Source of the DNA: Streptomyces polyasparticus
GTDB lineage: Bacteria; Actinomycetota; Actinomycetes; Streptomycetales; Streptomycetaceae
Direction of reading: 5' to 3'
NCBI RefSeq assembly: GCF_014493765.1
Contig: NZ_JACTVJ010000019.1
Coordinates: 124,001 to 188,000, forward strand
DNA: 64,000 nt
Under the pieces are notes generated by a model. That model was not told the origin of the DNA, searched no databases, and saw only the letters and a program-made list of their open reading frames with translations. This document shows positions 18,188-27,002 of the stretch, in pieces; the first letter of the stretch is position 1, and every line of letters begins with the position of its first letter. Both the position numbers and the translations under genes were made by a program.

Positions 18188-18745
18188 ATGGCCATGCCTC
18201 CCGTGCCGCCGCAGCCACCGATCCAGCCGCCGTCGGGCGGAGGCTTCGGACCCCCTTCCGACGGCGCCGGTTACGGTCCGCCCGGTGGGCAAGGGCCCCC
18301 GGGTGGCCACGGATCCGGCGCATACGGCCCGCCGGGCGACAGCGGCGGATACGGGCCTCCCGGCGGTTACGGTCCGCCGGGGGAGCCTCCGGACGGCGGC
18401 GGCCCTGGCCGGCGCACCGGGCTCCTGTTGCTGCTCGCCCTCATCGTGGCCGTGGGCGTCATCGCCGCCGTGGTCCTGGTCGCCAGGGGCGACGGCGGCG
18501 GGAACGGGGACGGGGACAAGCCCGACCCCACCACCACGAAGAAGCCGACCCCGTCCCTGAGCATCCCCTCCGAACTGCCCACCGCCCTGCCGACGGAGCT
18601 GCCCAGCGACTTCCCCACGGAGTTTCCGACCGCCCTGCCCACGGACCTGCCGAGCGGGTTCCCCAGCGCGCTGCCGACGGGCTTCGGCGCACCGTCCGGC
18701 GAGGACGTCGTGGCCAGGGGGCTGCCGGGCGGCGAGCAGAGGTGA
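18188..18745 (+). CDS. Pro/Gly-rich single-pass membrane protein with a PT-rich tail
   Basis: 185 residues in three parts. Residues 1-75 are cytoplasmic and Pro/Gly-rich, with repeated GYGPPG units. A transmembrane helix follows at about 78-100 (LLLLLALIVAVGVIAAVVLV). The outer tail is a short Gly/Asp linker and a low-complexity run of LPTxLPSxFPT repeats, ending GEDVVARGLPGGEQR. Such proteins are common in Streptomyces and have no established function. ATG 18188 is taken; ATG 18194 is equally possible. There is only a weak GGGGTGA upstream. The 220 bp before it hold nothing recognisable. Confidence 0.7.
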   Translation: MAMPPVPPQPPIQPPSGGGFGPPSDGAGYGPPGGQGPPGGHGSGAYGPPGDSGGYGPPGGYGPPGEPPDGGGPGRRTGLLLLLALIVAVGVIAAVVLVARGDGGGNGDGDKPDPTTTKKPTPSLSIPSELPTALPTELPSDFPTEFPTALPTDLPSGFPSALPTGFGAPSGEDVVARGLPGGEQR

Positions 18746-18787
18746 GGCGAAACTCGGCTCAAGGAGGACCGCCGGGCGGGCCGTGCC

Positions 18788-20047
18788 CTAGTCGCCCTGC
18801 TCGCCCGCCACCAGACCGGCCAGCGCCGCCGCCGGATCCTGCGCCGCCGGACCGGCCGGCGTCCAGCGTCCGCGCTCCTTGCGATAGGGCCACCAGCGGC
18901 CGTCACGCCCGAAGCGCAGTTGGGCCGGCGCGTCGGCCAGCGTCCAGCGGTTGCGCGAGGCGTTGAGGCGCGGGCGTTCGTCCTCCTCCCAGGCCGCGTC
19001 CAGCGCGGCCCGTGCGCGCACCGCGTCGTCCGTGTCCGGTGTCCACGCGTTCTCGAGTACGTCGAGAGCCGCCGCGCCACCGAACTCCCAGGCCTGCACG
19101 GCCAGTTCGAGCGCGTCCCGGCTGCGCCCGGTGCCCTCGGCAAGGCGTGCGCGGACCTCGGCGGGTGCGCCGACGGCCAGCCGTACCGCGTCCTGGTCCT
19201 GCGCCGGAAGCGCGGCGAGCGGTCGGTCCGACAGCGCCGCGGTGAGCAGCTGATGGGCGGTCGTGGTGGCGCTGCGCGCCAGGAACTCCACGGCGCGGAC
19301 GTCGAGTCCGGGCGCGGGCGCCGTCTCGGTGTCGAGGGCGGGCGGCTGCCCCGGTGCCTCCGGCAGCGCCGGGAGTGCGGGCAGCGGCGGCAGGATCGCC
19401 CCCATCGCGTATGCCTCGTCGGCCCTCACGCCCTGGGCGAGCACCGGTTCGGCGGGCTCCTGCGGCGCTGCGGAGGCCCGCGCGACGCTCCGTACTTGCA
19501 GCTCGTCCAGGAGCGCTCGCTCGCTCCTGCCGCGCATCAGAAGCAGCACGAAGGGATCCTGGTCGAGCAGCCGCGCCATCTGATAGCTGAGCGCGGCCGT
19601 ATGGCCGCAGTGGTCCCAGGCCTCGCAGCTGCACTCGGGCTCCAAGTCGCCGATGCCCGGGAGCAGTTCGATGCCCACCGCGGCCGCGTCCTCGACCAGG
19701 TGCGGCGGCATCTCGCGGTCGAGCAGCGCCGCGATGTGCCCAGAGCTCTCCACCGCCATGTCGAGGAAGCGGTCCCAGGCCTCGTCGGACAGCTGCTGCA
19801 GCAGCACATCGGAACGGCAGGGCTGGCGCCCCTTGTCCTGGACCACGGCTGTGATCCGTCCCGGACGCACCGACACGGCACCGACCGCGCCGGCCCGGGC
19901 GAGCCTGCGGCCCACCTTGGTCTGCTGGTTGTCCAGTGCCGTGTCCTCCAGGGCCTTGAGCCAGGCCTGGCCCCACCAGGTCATCGCGAAGCCGCGTCCG
20001 TGGGCGGGCGGCAGGGGTTCGAAGGTGCGCTCTTCACCGACGGTCAT
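18788..20047 (-). CDS. SWIM zinc-finger protein
   Basis: 419 residues with a SWIM domain, CxCx5CxH, in CSCEAWDHCGHTAALSY near residue 130. The N-terminus (FAMTWWGQAWLKALE) and segment GAVGAVSVRPGRITAVVQ are typical of actinobacterial SWIM proteins that sit beside an SNF2 helicase. The Cys/His set would bind one zinc and contact DNA or protein. Its ATG (20047) overlaps the helicase stop in an ATGA arrangement, so the two are co-translated and probably form a complex. A low-complexity Ala/Pro linker lies near residues 215-245. The cellular process is unknown. Confidence 0.88.
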   Translation of the reverse strand: MTVGEERTFEPLPPAHGRGFAMTWWGQAWLKALEDTALDNQQTKVGRRLARAGAVGAVSVRPGRITAVVQDKGRQPCRSDVLLQQLSDEAWDRFLDMAVESSGHIAALLDREMPPHLVEDAAAVGIELLPGIGDLEPECSCEAWDHCGHTAALSYQMARLLDQDPFVLLLMRGRSERALLDELQVRSVARASAAPQEPAEPVLAQGVRADEAYAMGAILPPLPALPALPEAPGQPPALDTETAPAPGLDVRAVEFLARSATTTAHQLLTAALSDRPLAALPAQDQDAVRLAVGAPAEVRARLAEGTGRSRDALELAVQAWEFGGAAALDVLENAWTPDTDDAVRARAALDAAWEEDERPRLNASRNRWTLADAPAQLRFGRDGRWWPYRKERGRWTPAGPAAQDPAAALAGLVAGEQGD

Positions 20048-22875
20048 CGGGCATCTCCTCGCAGCTGGACCAGCTCGGCCAGTTCGGCATCGGTGAGTTC
20101 GGTCAGGGCTGCCTCGCCGGAGCCGAGCACGGAGTCGGCGAGATCCTGCTTGCGCTCCAGGAGCGCGGCGATCCGGTCCTCGATCGTGCCCTCCGCGATC
20201 AGGCGGTGCACCTGCACGGGACGGGTCTGGCCGATCCGGTACGCGCGGTCGGTGGCCTGGGCCTCGACGGCGGGGTTCCACCAGCGGTCGTAGTGCACGA
20301 CGTGCTCGGCCCGCGTCAGGTTCAGCCCCGTGCCCGCCGCCTTCAACGACAGGAGGAACACCGGCACTTCACCTTCCTGGAACCGGCCCACCATGGCCTC
20401 GCGCTCGGCCACCGGCGTCCCGCCGTGCAGGAACTGGGTGCGTACACCACGGGCGGCCAGATGCTGCTCGATGAGGCGGGCCATCTGCACGTACTGCGTG
20501 AAGACGAGGACGCTCGCGTCCTCGGCGAGGATCGTGTCGAGCAGCTCGTCGAGGAGCTCCAGCTTGCCGGAGCGTCCTGTGATGGCCGGGCGCTCCTCCT
20601 TGAGGTACTGCGCAGGGTGGTTGCAGATCTGCTTGAGCCCGGTGAGCAGCTTGACGATCATGCCGCGGCGCTCCATGCCGTCCGCCTCCGAGATGGCGGC
20701 GAGTGTCTCGCGCACCACGGCCTCGTAGAGCCCGGTCTGCTCGGCCGTGAGCGAAACGGCGCGGTCCGTCTCGGTCTTGGGCGGCAGTTCGGGCGCGATA
20801 CCCGGGTCGGACTTGCGGCGGCGGAGCAGGAACGGGCGGACCAGCTTCGCGAGCCGTTCGGCGGCCGCCGGGTCCTGTCCGCTCTCCACGGCCTGCGCGT
20901 AACGGCCGCGGAAGGTGCCGAGGCGGCCGAGCAGCCCGGGCGTGGTCCAGTCGAGGATGGCCCACAGCTCGGAGAGGTTGTTCTCGACCGGCGTGCCGGT
21001 GAGCGCGACCCGGGCCTGCGCGGGCAGAGTGCGCAGCTGCTTGGCGGTGGCGGAGTAAGGGTTCTTCACGTGCTGGGCCTCGTCCGCCACGACCATGCCC
21101 CAGGTCCGGGCGGCGAGCGTGCCCGCGTCCAGGCGCATCGTCCCGTACGTGGTGAGCACGAACTCGTCGCCACCGAGAGCGTCGAGGCTGCGGGCCTGGC
21201 CGTGGAAGCGCCGTACGGGCGTACCCGGCGCGAACTTCTCGATCTCGCGCTGCCAGTTGCCCATCAGGGAGGTGGGGCAGACGACCAGCGTCGGGCCGGC
21301 CGTGGTCTCGGTCTGCTGCCGGTGCAGATGCAGGGAGATGAGCGTGATGGTCTTGCCGAGACCCATGTCGTCGGCGAGACAGCCGCCGAGACCGAGCTCG
21401 GTCATCGTGGCGAGCCAGCCGAGACCGCGCAGCTGGTAGTCACGCAACGTCGCGGTGAGCGCGGCCGGTTGGGCGACCTCGCGGGCCGCCTCGGGGTCGG
21501 CGAGACGGTCGCGCAGCGCGGCCAGCCAGCCGCTCGCGGTCACCTCGACGCGGCGGCCGTCGACCTCGGTGGAACCGGTGAGGACCGCGCCGAGCGCGTC
21601 CACCGGCGTGACCTTGCGGTCCTCGTGGGCGCGGGCGCGCCGGGCCTCCTCGGGGTCGATGAGGACCCACTGGTCACGCAGCCTGATCAGCGGGCGGTGC
21701 GACTCGGCGAGCGCATCGAGCTCGGCGCGCGTCAACTCCTGCTCGCCCAGGGCGAAACGCCAGTTGAACGCGAGCAGCGCGTCGGGCGAGAGCATCGACG
21801 GGGCACCGTCGCTTCCGCGACCGTCATCGCCCGGAGGTCCGACCACCGCGCGTGCCGTCAGCTTGCGGGCCAGCTCACGCGGCCAGTGCACCTCGACACC
21901 CGCACCCGCCAGAGCCCGTGCGGCATCGCCGAGCAGTTCGGCGATCTCCTCGTCGGCGAGCTCCACCGCATCCGGCACGGCCGCCGTCAGGAGCGGCGTC
22001 AACGGCGTCCACGCGCGCACCGCACGGCGCAGCGCAAGGAGCGCGTCCATCCGGCTGCGCGGCCCGAACGCCCCTGCCGCGGCGCCGGATTCGGCCCAGA
22101 CGTCGGCGGCATCCGCGATCGCGGTCGGATCGGCGGCGCTGTGCATCTGCAGCACGGCACGGAAGAGGGCCGCGCCCTCCTGCAGCCCGGGCACCTCGAT
22201 CCGCAGGGACAGCCGCACTCCGGCGTCATGACCCGCCGCCACGTCCGCCGCCCAGTCGCGCTGCTCCGGCAGCCGCTGCGGCTCGTCCACCGCGTACGCC
22301 TGCCGGCCCGCGGCGAGGTGGGCCGCGGGGGAGCGGGGCAGGGTGTCGGCGACCGCGTCAAGGAACTGCCGTACGAGCAACTCGGGCTCGGGCAACAGCA
22401 GTTCGTCCCCGGCGGAGGAGAGGGGAGCGGCGTGCGCCTGCGGCGGCATCGCGGCGGCCAGCTCGCGCACCAGCTCCAGATCGTCCGCGGTCAGCGGGCC
22501 GGCCCGCCAGGCGTCCTCGTCCTGAGCGGTCAGCCCGGGCAACAGCAGTCCCCGCGCGGTCAGTTGGAGAGCGAACAGCGTGGCGGCGCCCCAGAACGCC
22601 GCGGCGGGATGCGCCTCGTCGCGGGTGCGCGCACGGGCGAGTACGGGCACTGCCGCGCGTACGCCGAGCACGCGCACGGGCACCTGTACCTGCTCCACGC
22701 CCTCCTCGCCGGGCAGTACGACGGTCAGAGTCTCGACGGCTCCTTCGGGGGCGCCTCCGTCCTCGCTCCAGAACGCGAACCGGCTGGTACGTGCGGGCGT
22801 GGCGGGCAGGAACACCACCGCGCAACGGGTGAGTTGAAGCATCTCGGCAGCGGTGGGCGGGACGAACCTGTGCAC
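20044..22875 (-). CDS. SNF2-family DNA helicase/ATPase
   Basis: About 943 residues. The N-terminal half matches the bacterial SNF2-associated domain (FNWRFALGEQELTRAELDAL near its end). The C-terminal ATPase has DDMGLGKTI (Walker A), DEAQHVKN (Walker B), LTGTPVENNLSELW (motif III), GTGLNLTRAEHVVHYDRWWNPAVE (read in two blocks) and QATDRAYRIGQ (motif VI). It is a double-strand DNA translocase rather than a strand-separating helicase. The start is uncertain: GTG 22875 is chosen, with GAGGAA 12 bases upstream, and the frame is open to 23004. It is coupled to the SWIM gene. Confidence 0.92.
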   Translation of the reverse strand: MHRFVPPTAAEMLQLTRCAVVFLPATPARTSRFAFWSEDGGAPEGAVETLTVVLPGEEGVEQVQVPVRVLGVRAAVPVLARARTRDEAHPAAAFWGAATLFALQLTARGLLLPGLTAQDEDAWRAGPLTADDLELVRELAAAMPPQAHAAPLSSAGDELLLPEPELLVRQFLDAVADTLPRSPAAHLAAGRQAYAVDEPQRLPEQRDWAADVAAGHDAGVRLSLRIEVPGLQEGAALFRAVLQMHSAADPTAIADAADVWAESGAAAGAFGPRSRMDALLALRRAVRAWTPLTPLLTAAVPDAVELADEEIAELLGDAARALAGAGVEVHWPRELARKLTARAVVGPPGDDGRGSDGAPSMLSPDALLAFNWRFALGEQELTRAELDALAESHRPLIRLRDQWVLIDPEEARRARAHEDRKVTPVDALGAVLTGSTEVDGRRVEVTASGWLAALRDRLADPEAAREVAQPAALTATLRDYQLRGLGWLATMTELGLGGCLADDMGLGKTITLISLHLHRQQTETTAGPTLVVCPTSLMGNWQREIEKFAPGTPVRRFHGQARSLDALGGDEFVLTTYGTMRLDAGTLAARTWGMVVADEAQHVKNPYSATAKQLRTLPAQARVALTGTPVENNLSELWAILDWTTPGLLGRLGTFRGRYAQAVESGQDPAAAERLAKLVRPFLLRRRKSDPGIAPELPPKTETDRAVSLTAEQTGLYEAVVRETLAAISEADGMERRGMIVKLLTGLKQICNHPAQYLKEERPAITGRSGKLELLDELLDTILAEDASVLVFTQYVQMARLIEQHLAARGVRTQFLHGGTPVAEREAMVGRFQEGEVPVFLLSLKAAGTGLNLTRAEHVVHYDRWWNPAVEAQATDRAYRIGQTRPVQVHRLIAEGTIEDRIAALLERKQDLADSVLGSGEAALTELTDAELAELVQLRGDAR

Positions 22876-23090
22876 AGCGATGGCTGATTCCTCAAGTTTG
22901 ACTAGCGACGGGAGCGGCCGAGGATACACGACGATCTTCCGGCGGCGAGGGGTGCCGGGTGTGAGGCCCGTCACATCCGCGGGTGATGGTGGTGTTGGGG
23001 CCACCGCGGCCGGGTGCTGGCCCCCCGTGGGAAGGGGGTCACCACCCCCGCAGGGCCGGGTGGTGGCGCCATGGTCACGGCAGGTAGCGG

Positions 23091-23102
23091 AAACCTACGT
23101 TT
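23091..23102. promoter_or_regulatory. TetR-type inverted repeat before the desaturase gene
   Basis: 12-bp near-palindrome AAACCTACGTTT, 40 bp upstream of the desaturase start. It resembles operators of fatty-acid TetR regulators. No regulator gene is adjacent. Confidence 0.4.
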
Positions 23103-23142
23103 AAGCAGGTCAGACCGATCGTGAAGAGACCGGAGACCTGCC

Positions 23143-24183
23143 ATGACCACCGCAGCACCCCTACTGGAGCGTCCTGCCCCCGCACCCCGCGGAAGCGAGT
23201 TCGCGCCACTCCTGCGCGCCGTCAAGGGCCAGGGACTCCTCGAGCGCCGCACCGGCTGGTACGCCCGCAGTATCGCCGTGAACGCCCTTGCGCTCGCCGC
23301 CGTGGTGACCGCCATGGTGCTCGTCGGCAACTCCTGGTGGACTCTGCTGCTCGCGGTGCCCCTCGCGCTGTTCTCGGCGCGCACCTCGTTCATCGGGCAC
23401 GACGCCGGCCACTCGCAGATCGCCGACAAGCGCCAGGTCAACCGGGTGCTCGGCCTGATCCACGCGAATGTCCTCGTCGGCACCAGCGCCGCCTGGTGGA
23501 ACGACAAGCACAACCGCCACCACGCCAACCCCAACCACGTCGACAAGGACCCGGACGTGGCACCCGATGTCCTGGTCTTCGCCGACCAGCATGTCGCGGG
23601 CCGTACAGGCTTCAAGGCCTGGCTCACCCGTCACCAGGCGTGGCTGTTCTTCCCGCTCTGTCTGCTCGAAGGCATCAACCTCAAGATCCAGGGCTTCAAG
23701 GACCTGCGCCGCCAGTCCCCGCGCGAACGCACCGTGGAAGGCCTGCTCCTGCTGCTGCACGTCGCCGCGTACGCGACGCTGCTCCTCACCGTCCTCCCGC
23801 CCGGCAAGGCCCTGCTGTTCGCCTTCCTGCACCAGGCGCTGTTCGGACTGCACCTGGGCATGGCCTTCGCGCCCAACCACAAGGGCATGCCGATGCCGGA
23901 CAGCAGCACGGAACGCTGGGGCCATCTGCACCGCCAGGTCCTCACCTCGCGCAACATCCGCGGCGGCCCGGTCACGGACTGGCTGCTCGGCGGCCTGAAC
24001 TACCAGATCGAGCACCACCTCTTCCCGAATATGCCGCGCCCGAACCTGCGCCTCGCCCAGCCGCTGGTGCGCGCCCACTGCCGTGATCTGGGCATCCCTT
24101 ACGCGGAGACCGGAGCCGTGGACTCGTACCGGCAGGCGCTCGGGCATCTGCGGGAGGTGGGGGAGCCGCTGCGGGTCGAATAG
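23143..24183 (+). CDS. Membrane fatty-acid (acyl-CoA type) desaturase
   Basis: 346-residue integral membrane di-iron desaturase with the three histidine boxes HDAGHS (about 86), HNRHHANPN (about 122) and QIEHHLF (about 285), separated by paired hydrophobic helices. It introduces a double bond into a saturated acyl chain and needs a ferredoxin or similar electron donor, which is not encoded here. The ATG at 23143 has CCGGAG upstream. It is monocistronic, preceded by a 267-bp region with a possible TetR-type operator. Fatty-acid desaturation is unusual in branched-chain-rich Streptomyces membranes and is likely cold- or stress-linked (inferred). Confidence 0.93.
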   Translation: MTTAAPLLERPAPAPRGSEFAPLLRAVKGQGLLERRTGWYARSIAVNALALAAVVTAMVLVGNSWWTLLLAVPLALFSARTSFIGHDAGHSQIADKRQVNRVLGLIHANVLVGTSAAWWNDKHNRHHANPNHVDKDPDVAPDVLVFADQHVAGRTGFKAWLTRHQAWLFFPLCLLEGINLKIQGFKDLRRQSPRERTVEGLLLLLHVAAYATLLLTVLPPGKALLFAFLHQALFGLHLGMAFAPNHKGMPMPDSSTERWGHLHRQVLTSRNIRGGPVTDWLLGGLNYQIEHHLFPNMPRPNLRLAQPLVRAHCRDLGIPYAETGAVDSYRQALGHLREVGEPLRVE

Positions 24184-24324
24184 GCGGAGGAGACGAGGAG
24201 CCGAGTAGGGGAACTCTCCGGGGCGGACCTCAGGGTCGAGTCAGGGTTCAGACTGGAACCAGGGCGGCGGCGGGCCCGTTCTCCACTGCAGAGAGCGGCT
24301 GCGGCCGCGAAGGAGGCGACACTG

Positions 24325-24507
24325 ATGTCCAGGAACGCGAAAATCGCCGCGGGTGGTGTGGCGGCCGGGATCATCCTGCTGATCTGGCTGCCCTGGTGGG
24401 CAGCGCTGCTCATCGTCCTCGGAGTGCCGACCGCGGCGTATCTGACCCTCGACGAATCACAGCGGCGCCGGCTGCGGCGGGTGTCACGCAAGGAGCTGGG
24501 GCGCTGA
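24325..24507 (+). CDS. Small membrane protein
   Basis: 60 residues with a strong ribosome binding site (GAAGGAGG) before ATG 24325. A positively charged start (MSRNAK) leads into one long or two short hydrophobic segments (AGIILLIWLPWWAALLIVLG), then a basic amphipathic tail (SQRRRLRRVSRKELGR). Similar small proteins recur in Streptomyces without known function. Confidence 0.75.
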   Translation: MSRNAKIAAGGVAAGIILLIWLPWWAALLIVLGVPTAAYLTLDESQRRRLRRVSRKELGR

Positions 24508-24548
24508 GCGCCTTCTTTCCTGACACGGATTTCCTGTAGCGCGTACGG

Positions 24549-24585
24549 GAGCGGGGTGCGGACCGTCGAGGTCCGCACCCCGCTC
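24549..24585. terminator. Strong hairpin terminator
   Basis: Perfect 16-bp stem GAGCGGGGTGCGGACC / GGTCCGCACCCCGCTC with a 5-base loop between convergent genes (24325-24507 and 24628-25686). It probably terminates both. Confidence 0.85.
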
Positions 24586-24627
24586 GCCTACGGGCCCGTG
24601 GATGTGCCGGTCCGCCGAAGCGGCGGG

Positions 24628-25686
24628 TCAGGACGGGCGGACCGCCATCTTGTCCAATGCTTCGAGGAGTCCCGGGAGTTCGGGGCCGCGGCCCACGGGG
24701 AGCACCTCGCCCGGCTCCTCGTCCAGCAGCACGAACGCGATGTCGTCGGTGCGGGCCACCATCGACCAGCCGGGACCGTCGGCCCGCAGCGTGCGCGCCT
24801 CGCCCGAGGCGAAGGCGGACCGCACCCGGCCGAGCGGCGGGGGAGTGTCGATGTAGGCACGGGCCTCGGCCAGGACACGGCGGATGGGGGACCCGTCGGC
24901 TGCGGCTGCGGCGTCCTCAGGGTCCGGGTCGGCTCCGTCGGGCTCGGGCTCCGGCTCGGAGTCCGTCGAGTCCTGCGGCTCATCGTTCACAGCGTCGCTG
25001 TCGCCCTTGGTGTCGCTGCTGTCGTCGCCGGCCGTATCGCCGCCGGTCTCGCCGTCCGAGGCTGCGCCTGCGTCCGAGCCCGCGTCCACGGCGTCACCTT
25101 CAGCGGATACCGCGACCTCGGCCTCCTCGACCCGCTCGGCCGCCTCGGCTTCCTCTGACAGCTCTGCGTCCGCGGGCCCCTCATCCGCCTCATCGACCCG
25201 CGCCCGCCAGATCGCCCACTGCAGCGCTATCTCGTCCGCGCTCAGGCGTCGTTGGGCCGGTCCCCAGGTGCTGCTGTCCGGCGGGGAGAGGACCAGGCCG
25301 TCGGGGTCGTCGGGGTCGGGCTCCGGGTCGTGCGGCGCCGGGATACCCGGCGCCGCCACGGCGACCGCGAGCGGCCAGCCCGGCAGCGCGCTGACCACCG
25401 TGCTGTCGCCGGGGGAGAGTTCGTACTCCATACCGCAGTCCCAGGAGGCGATCGCGACCGCCACAAGCGACACGTCGTCGGTCACCACGGTCCACCGGGC
25501 ACCCTGAGAATCCTGCCCGAGCACCAGGCCGTACCCGTCGACGATCGGCAGCAGACCGAGCGCCGCGCAGGCCTCCGGGTAGTCGTCACCGAGCACGCTC
25601 GGAAACTTCGCAGGCGTCAGCAGCACCGCGGTCAGCACATACAGCGCGTCGTCGTCGACGGCGGTATCCGCGTCGCTCCCGGCCAT
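24628..25686 (-). CDS. Conserved hypothetical protein with long acidic linker
   Basis: 352 residues, soluble. Two compact ends flank a very acidic low-complexity linker at about residues 165-265, rich in Glu, Asp, Ser and Ala. The N-terminal domain (ALYVLTAVLLTPAKFPSVLGDD, CAALGLLPIVDGYG) and C-terminal domain (SMVARTDDIAFVLLDEEPG, LPGLLEALDKMA) look like structured alpha/beta parts. I do not recognise the family. ATG 25686 has GGGGAGG upstream. It is followed by the 24549 terminator, and a second hypothetical gene lies 75 bp upstream on the same strand, so they may be co-transcribed. Confidence 0.75.
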   Translation of the reverse strand: MAGSDADTAVDDDALYVLTAVLLTPAKFPSVLGDDYPEACAALGLLPIVDGYGLVLGQDSQGARWTVVTDDVSLVAVAIASWDCGMEYELSPGDSTVVSALPGWPLAVAVAAPGIPAPHDPEPDPDDPDGLVLSPPDSSTWGPAQRRLSADEIALQWAIWRARVDEADEGPADAELSEEAEAAERVEEAEVAVSAEGDAVDAGSDAGAASDGETGGDTAGDDSSDTKGDSDAVNDEPQDSTDSEPEPEPDGADPDPEDAAAAADGSPIRRVLAEARAYIDTPPPLGRVRSAFASGEARTLRADGPGWSMVARTDDIAFVLLDEEPGEVLPVGRGPELPGLLEALDKMAVRPS

Positions 25687-25760
25687 GGCAGTGCCCTCCC
25701 CTTTCGCAGACTTCGTCGGCGCACCCTAACCAGTGGGTAACCGACTCGTCGAGGGGCAGG

Positions 25761-26111
25761 TCAGACGGCCGGCAGACCCAGGAGGGTACGGGCCACGTCC
25801 CGCGGCGACTCGTCGCGCTCACGGGCCAGTGCGATGACCGCCCGGCAGGCGAGCTCGTTGATCCCGAAATGCAGCGCCTCGGGCTGCACCCAGCCTGCCG
25901 CTTCGTCCTGCTTCTCCTGATCGTCGTCGACGCACGCGGTCACGTATGCGGCCGCCGCCTCGAAGATGTTGTGCGTACGGTGCTCCGGTCCTGCGGGCTG
26001 TCGCGGCACCGTCTTCCCCGTGACGTCGGGCGGCGCGGTCTGGCCGGGCTCACGTCCGTCGGCCTGGAAGAGTCTGCCTATTTTGCGCAGCACCGGATGA
26101 CGCTCGGACAT
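25761..26111 (-). CDS. Conserved hypothetical protein
   Basis: 116 residues, soluble. The N-terminus is basic (HPVLRKIGRLFQ), followed by a proline-rich linker and a helical C-terminal half (FEAAAAYVTACVDDD, EALHFGINELACRAVIALA, SPRDVARTLLGLP). There is a good AGGGGGAAGG ribosome binding site before ATG 26111. No family recognised and no membrane segment or known motif. Confidence 0.7.
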   Translation of the reverse strand: MSERHPVLRKIGRLFQADGREPGQTAPPDVTGKTVPRQPAGPEHRTHNIFEAAAAYVTACVDDDQEKQDEAAGWVQPEALHFGINELACRAVIALARERDESPRDVARTLLGLPAV

Positions 26112-26199
26112 ATGCGATCACCTTCCCCCTGTGCGGCACGGCCGTGCGGTCCGTTCTCCGGCCGATCTTTCCAAGTGTGCCGTATCCAGAAGCGGTTGC

Positions 26200-26808
26200 T
26201 CAGACCTCGCGTACCGACAGAGCGAGAAACTGTGCGTCCTCGTCCACGTACGAGATCATCCGCCAGCCCGAACCGGCAAGCAGCGGCCGCAGGTTGGGCT
26301 CGGCCCGCAGGTCATCGGGGGTGATCCGGCGGCCGCGGCGCGCGGCGAGAGCCTTGCGTCCGATGGGGTGGAAGAGTGCGAGGTGACCGCCGGGACGTAC
26401 CACCCGGGCCAACTCGCGCAGATTCGCGGCCGGTTCGGGCAAATGCGAGATCAGCCCCGCGCCGAACACGGCATCGAGTACGCCGTCGTGCAGCGGCAGT
26501 CGGCCCACATCGGCGAGCAGCAGGGAGCCGGCCGCGTCGCGTCCCGCGCGGACCGCCTCGTGGAGCATGGCCGGCGTGAGATCGGCGCCGAGTACGGTCC
26601 CCTCGGACCCGACCGCCGCGCGCAGCACTGGAAGTGCGCGGCCCGTGCCGCACCCCGCGTCGAGCACCCTGTCCCCATGGCGCAGGCCGATCGCGGCGAC
26701 ACCTCGCTCGTACGCGGGGCCGTCGTCGGGGAAGCGTGAGTCCCAGTCGGCCGCGCGGGCACCGAAGAACTCCTGCACATCTTTCGGGTCGTCGCTCATG
26801 CGGTTCAT
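26200..26808 (-). CDS. Class I SAM-dependent methyltransferase
   Basis: About 202 residues with a UbiE/Methyltransf_11 fold: SAM-binding motif I VLDAGCGTGRALP, acidic loop ADLTPAML, motif II-like DGVLDAVFGAGLISHL, and RVVRPGGHLALFHP. It transfers a methyl group from SAM to an unknown small molecule. ATG 26808 follows GGGGG; ATG 26799 is an alternative with better spacing. It stands alone, 88 bp from the hypothetical gene and divergent from the MHYT gene. Confidence 0.9.
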   Translation of the reverse strand: MNRMSDDPKDVQEFFGARAADWDSRFPDDGPAYERGVAAIGLRHGDRVLDAGCGTGRALPVLRAAVGSEGTVLGADLTPAMLHEAVRAGRDAAGSLLLADVGRLPLHDGVLDAVFGAGLISHLPEPAANLRELARVVRPGGHLALFHPIGRKALAARRGRRITPDDLRAEPNLRPLLAGSGWRMISYVDEDAQFLALSVREV

Positions 26809-27002
26809 GATCCCCCAACTCGGGCCACGGTGGACGGCATCGTTCGAACCTCCGCGCGGAATGGATTCAGGTTCCGTACGTCCGTGCGGTGCGCATGTTC
26901 GAGCGCGCGACGATCGTTCTTGCACATCTCCCTGTCATATTCGGCCAGCTTTCGAAATGCGCCCCCTCTTCACGCCGCCTTCACGACTAGCGTCCCGGAG
27001 GC

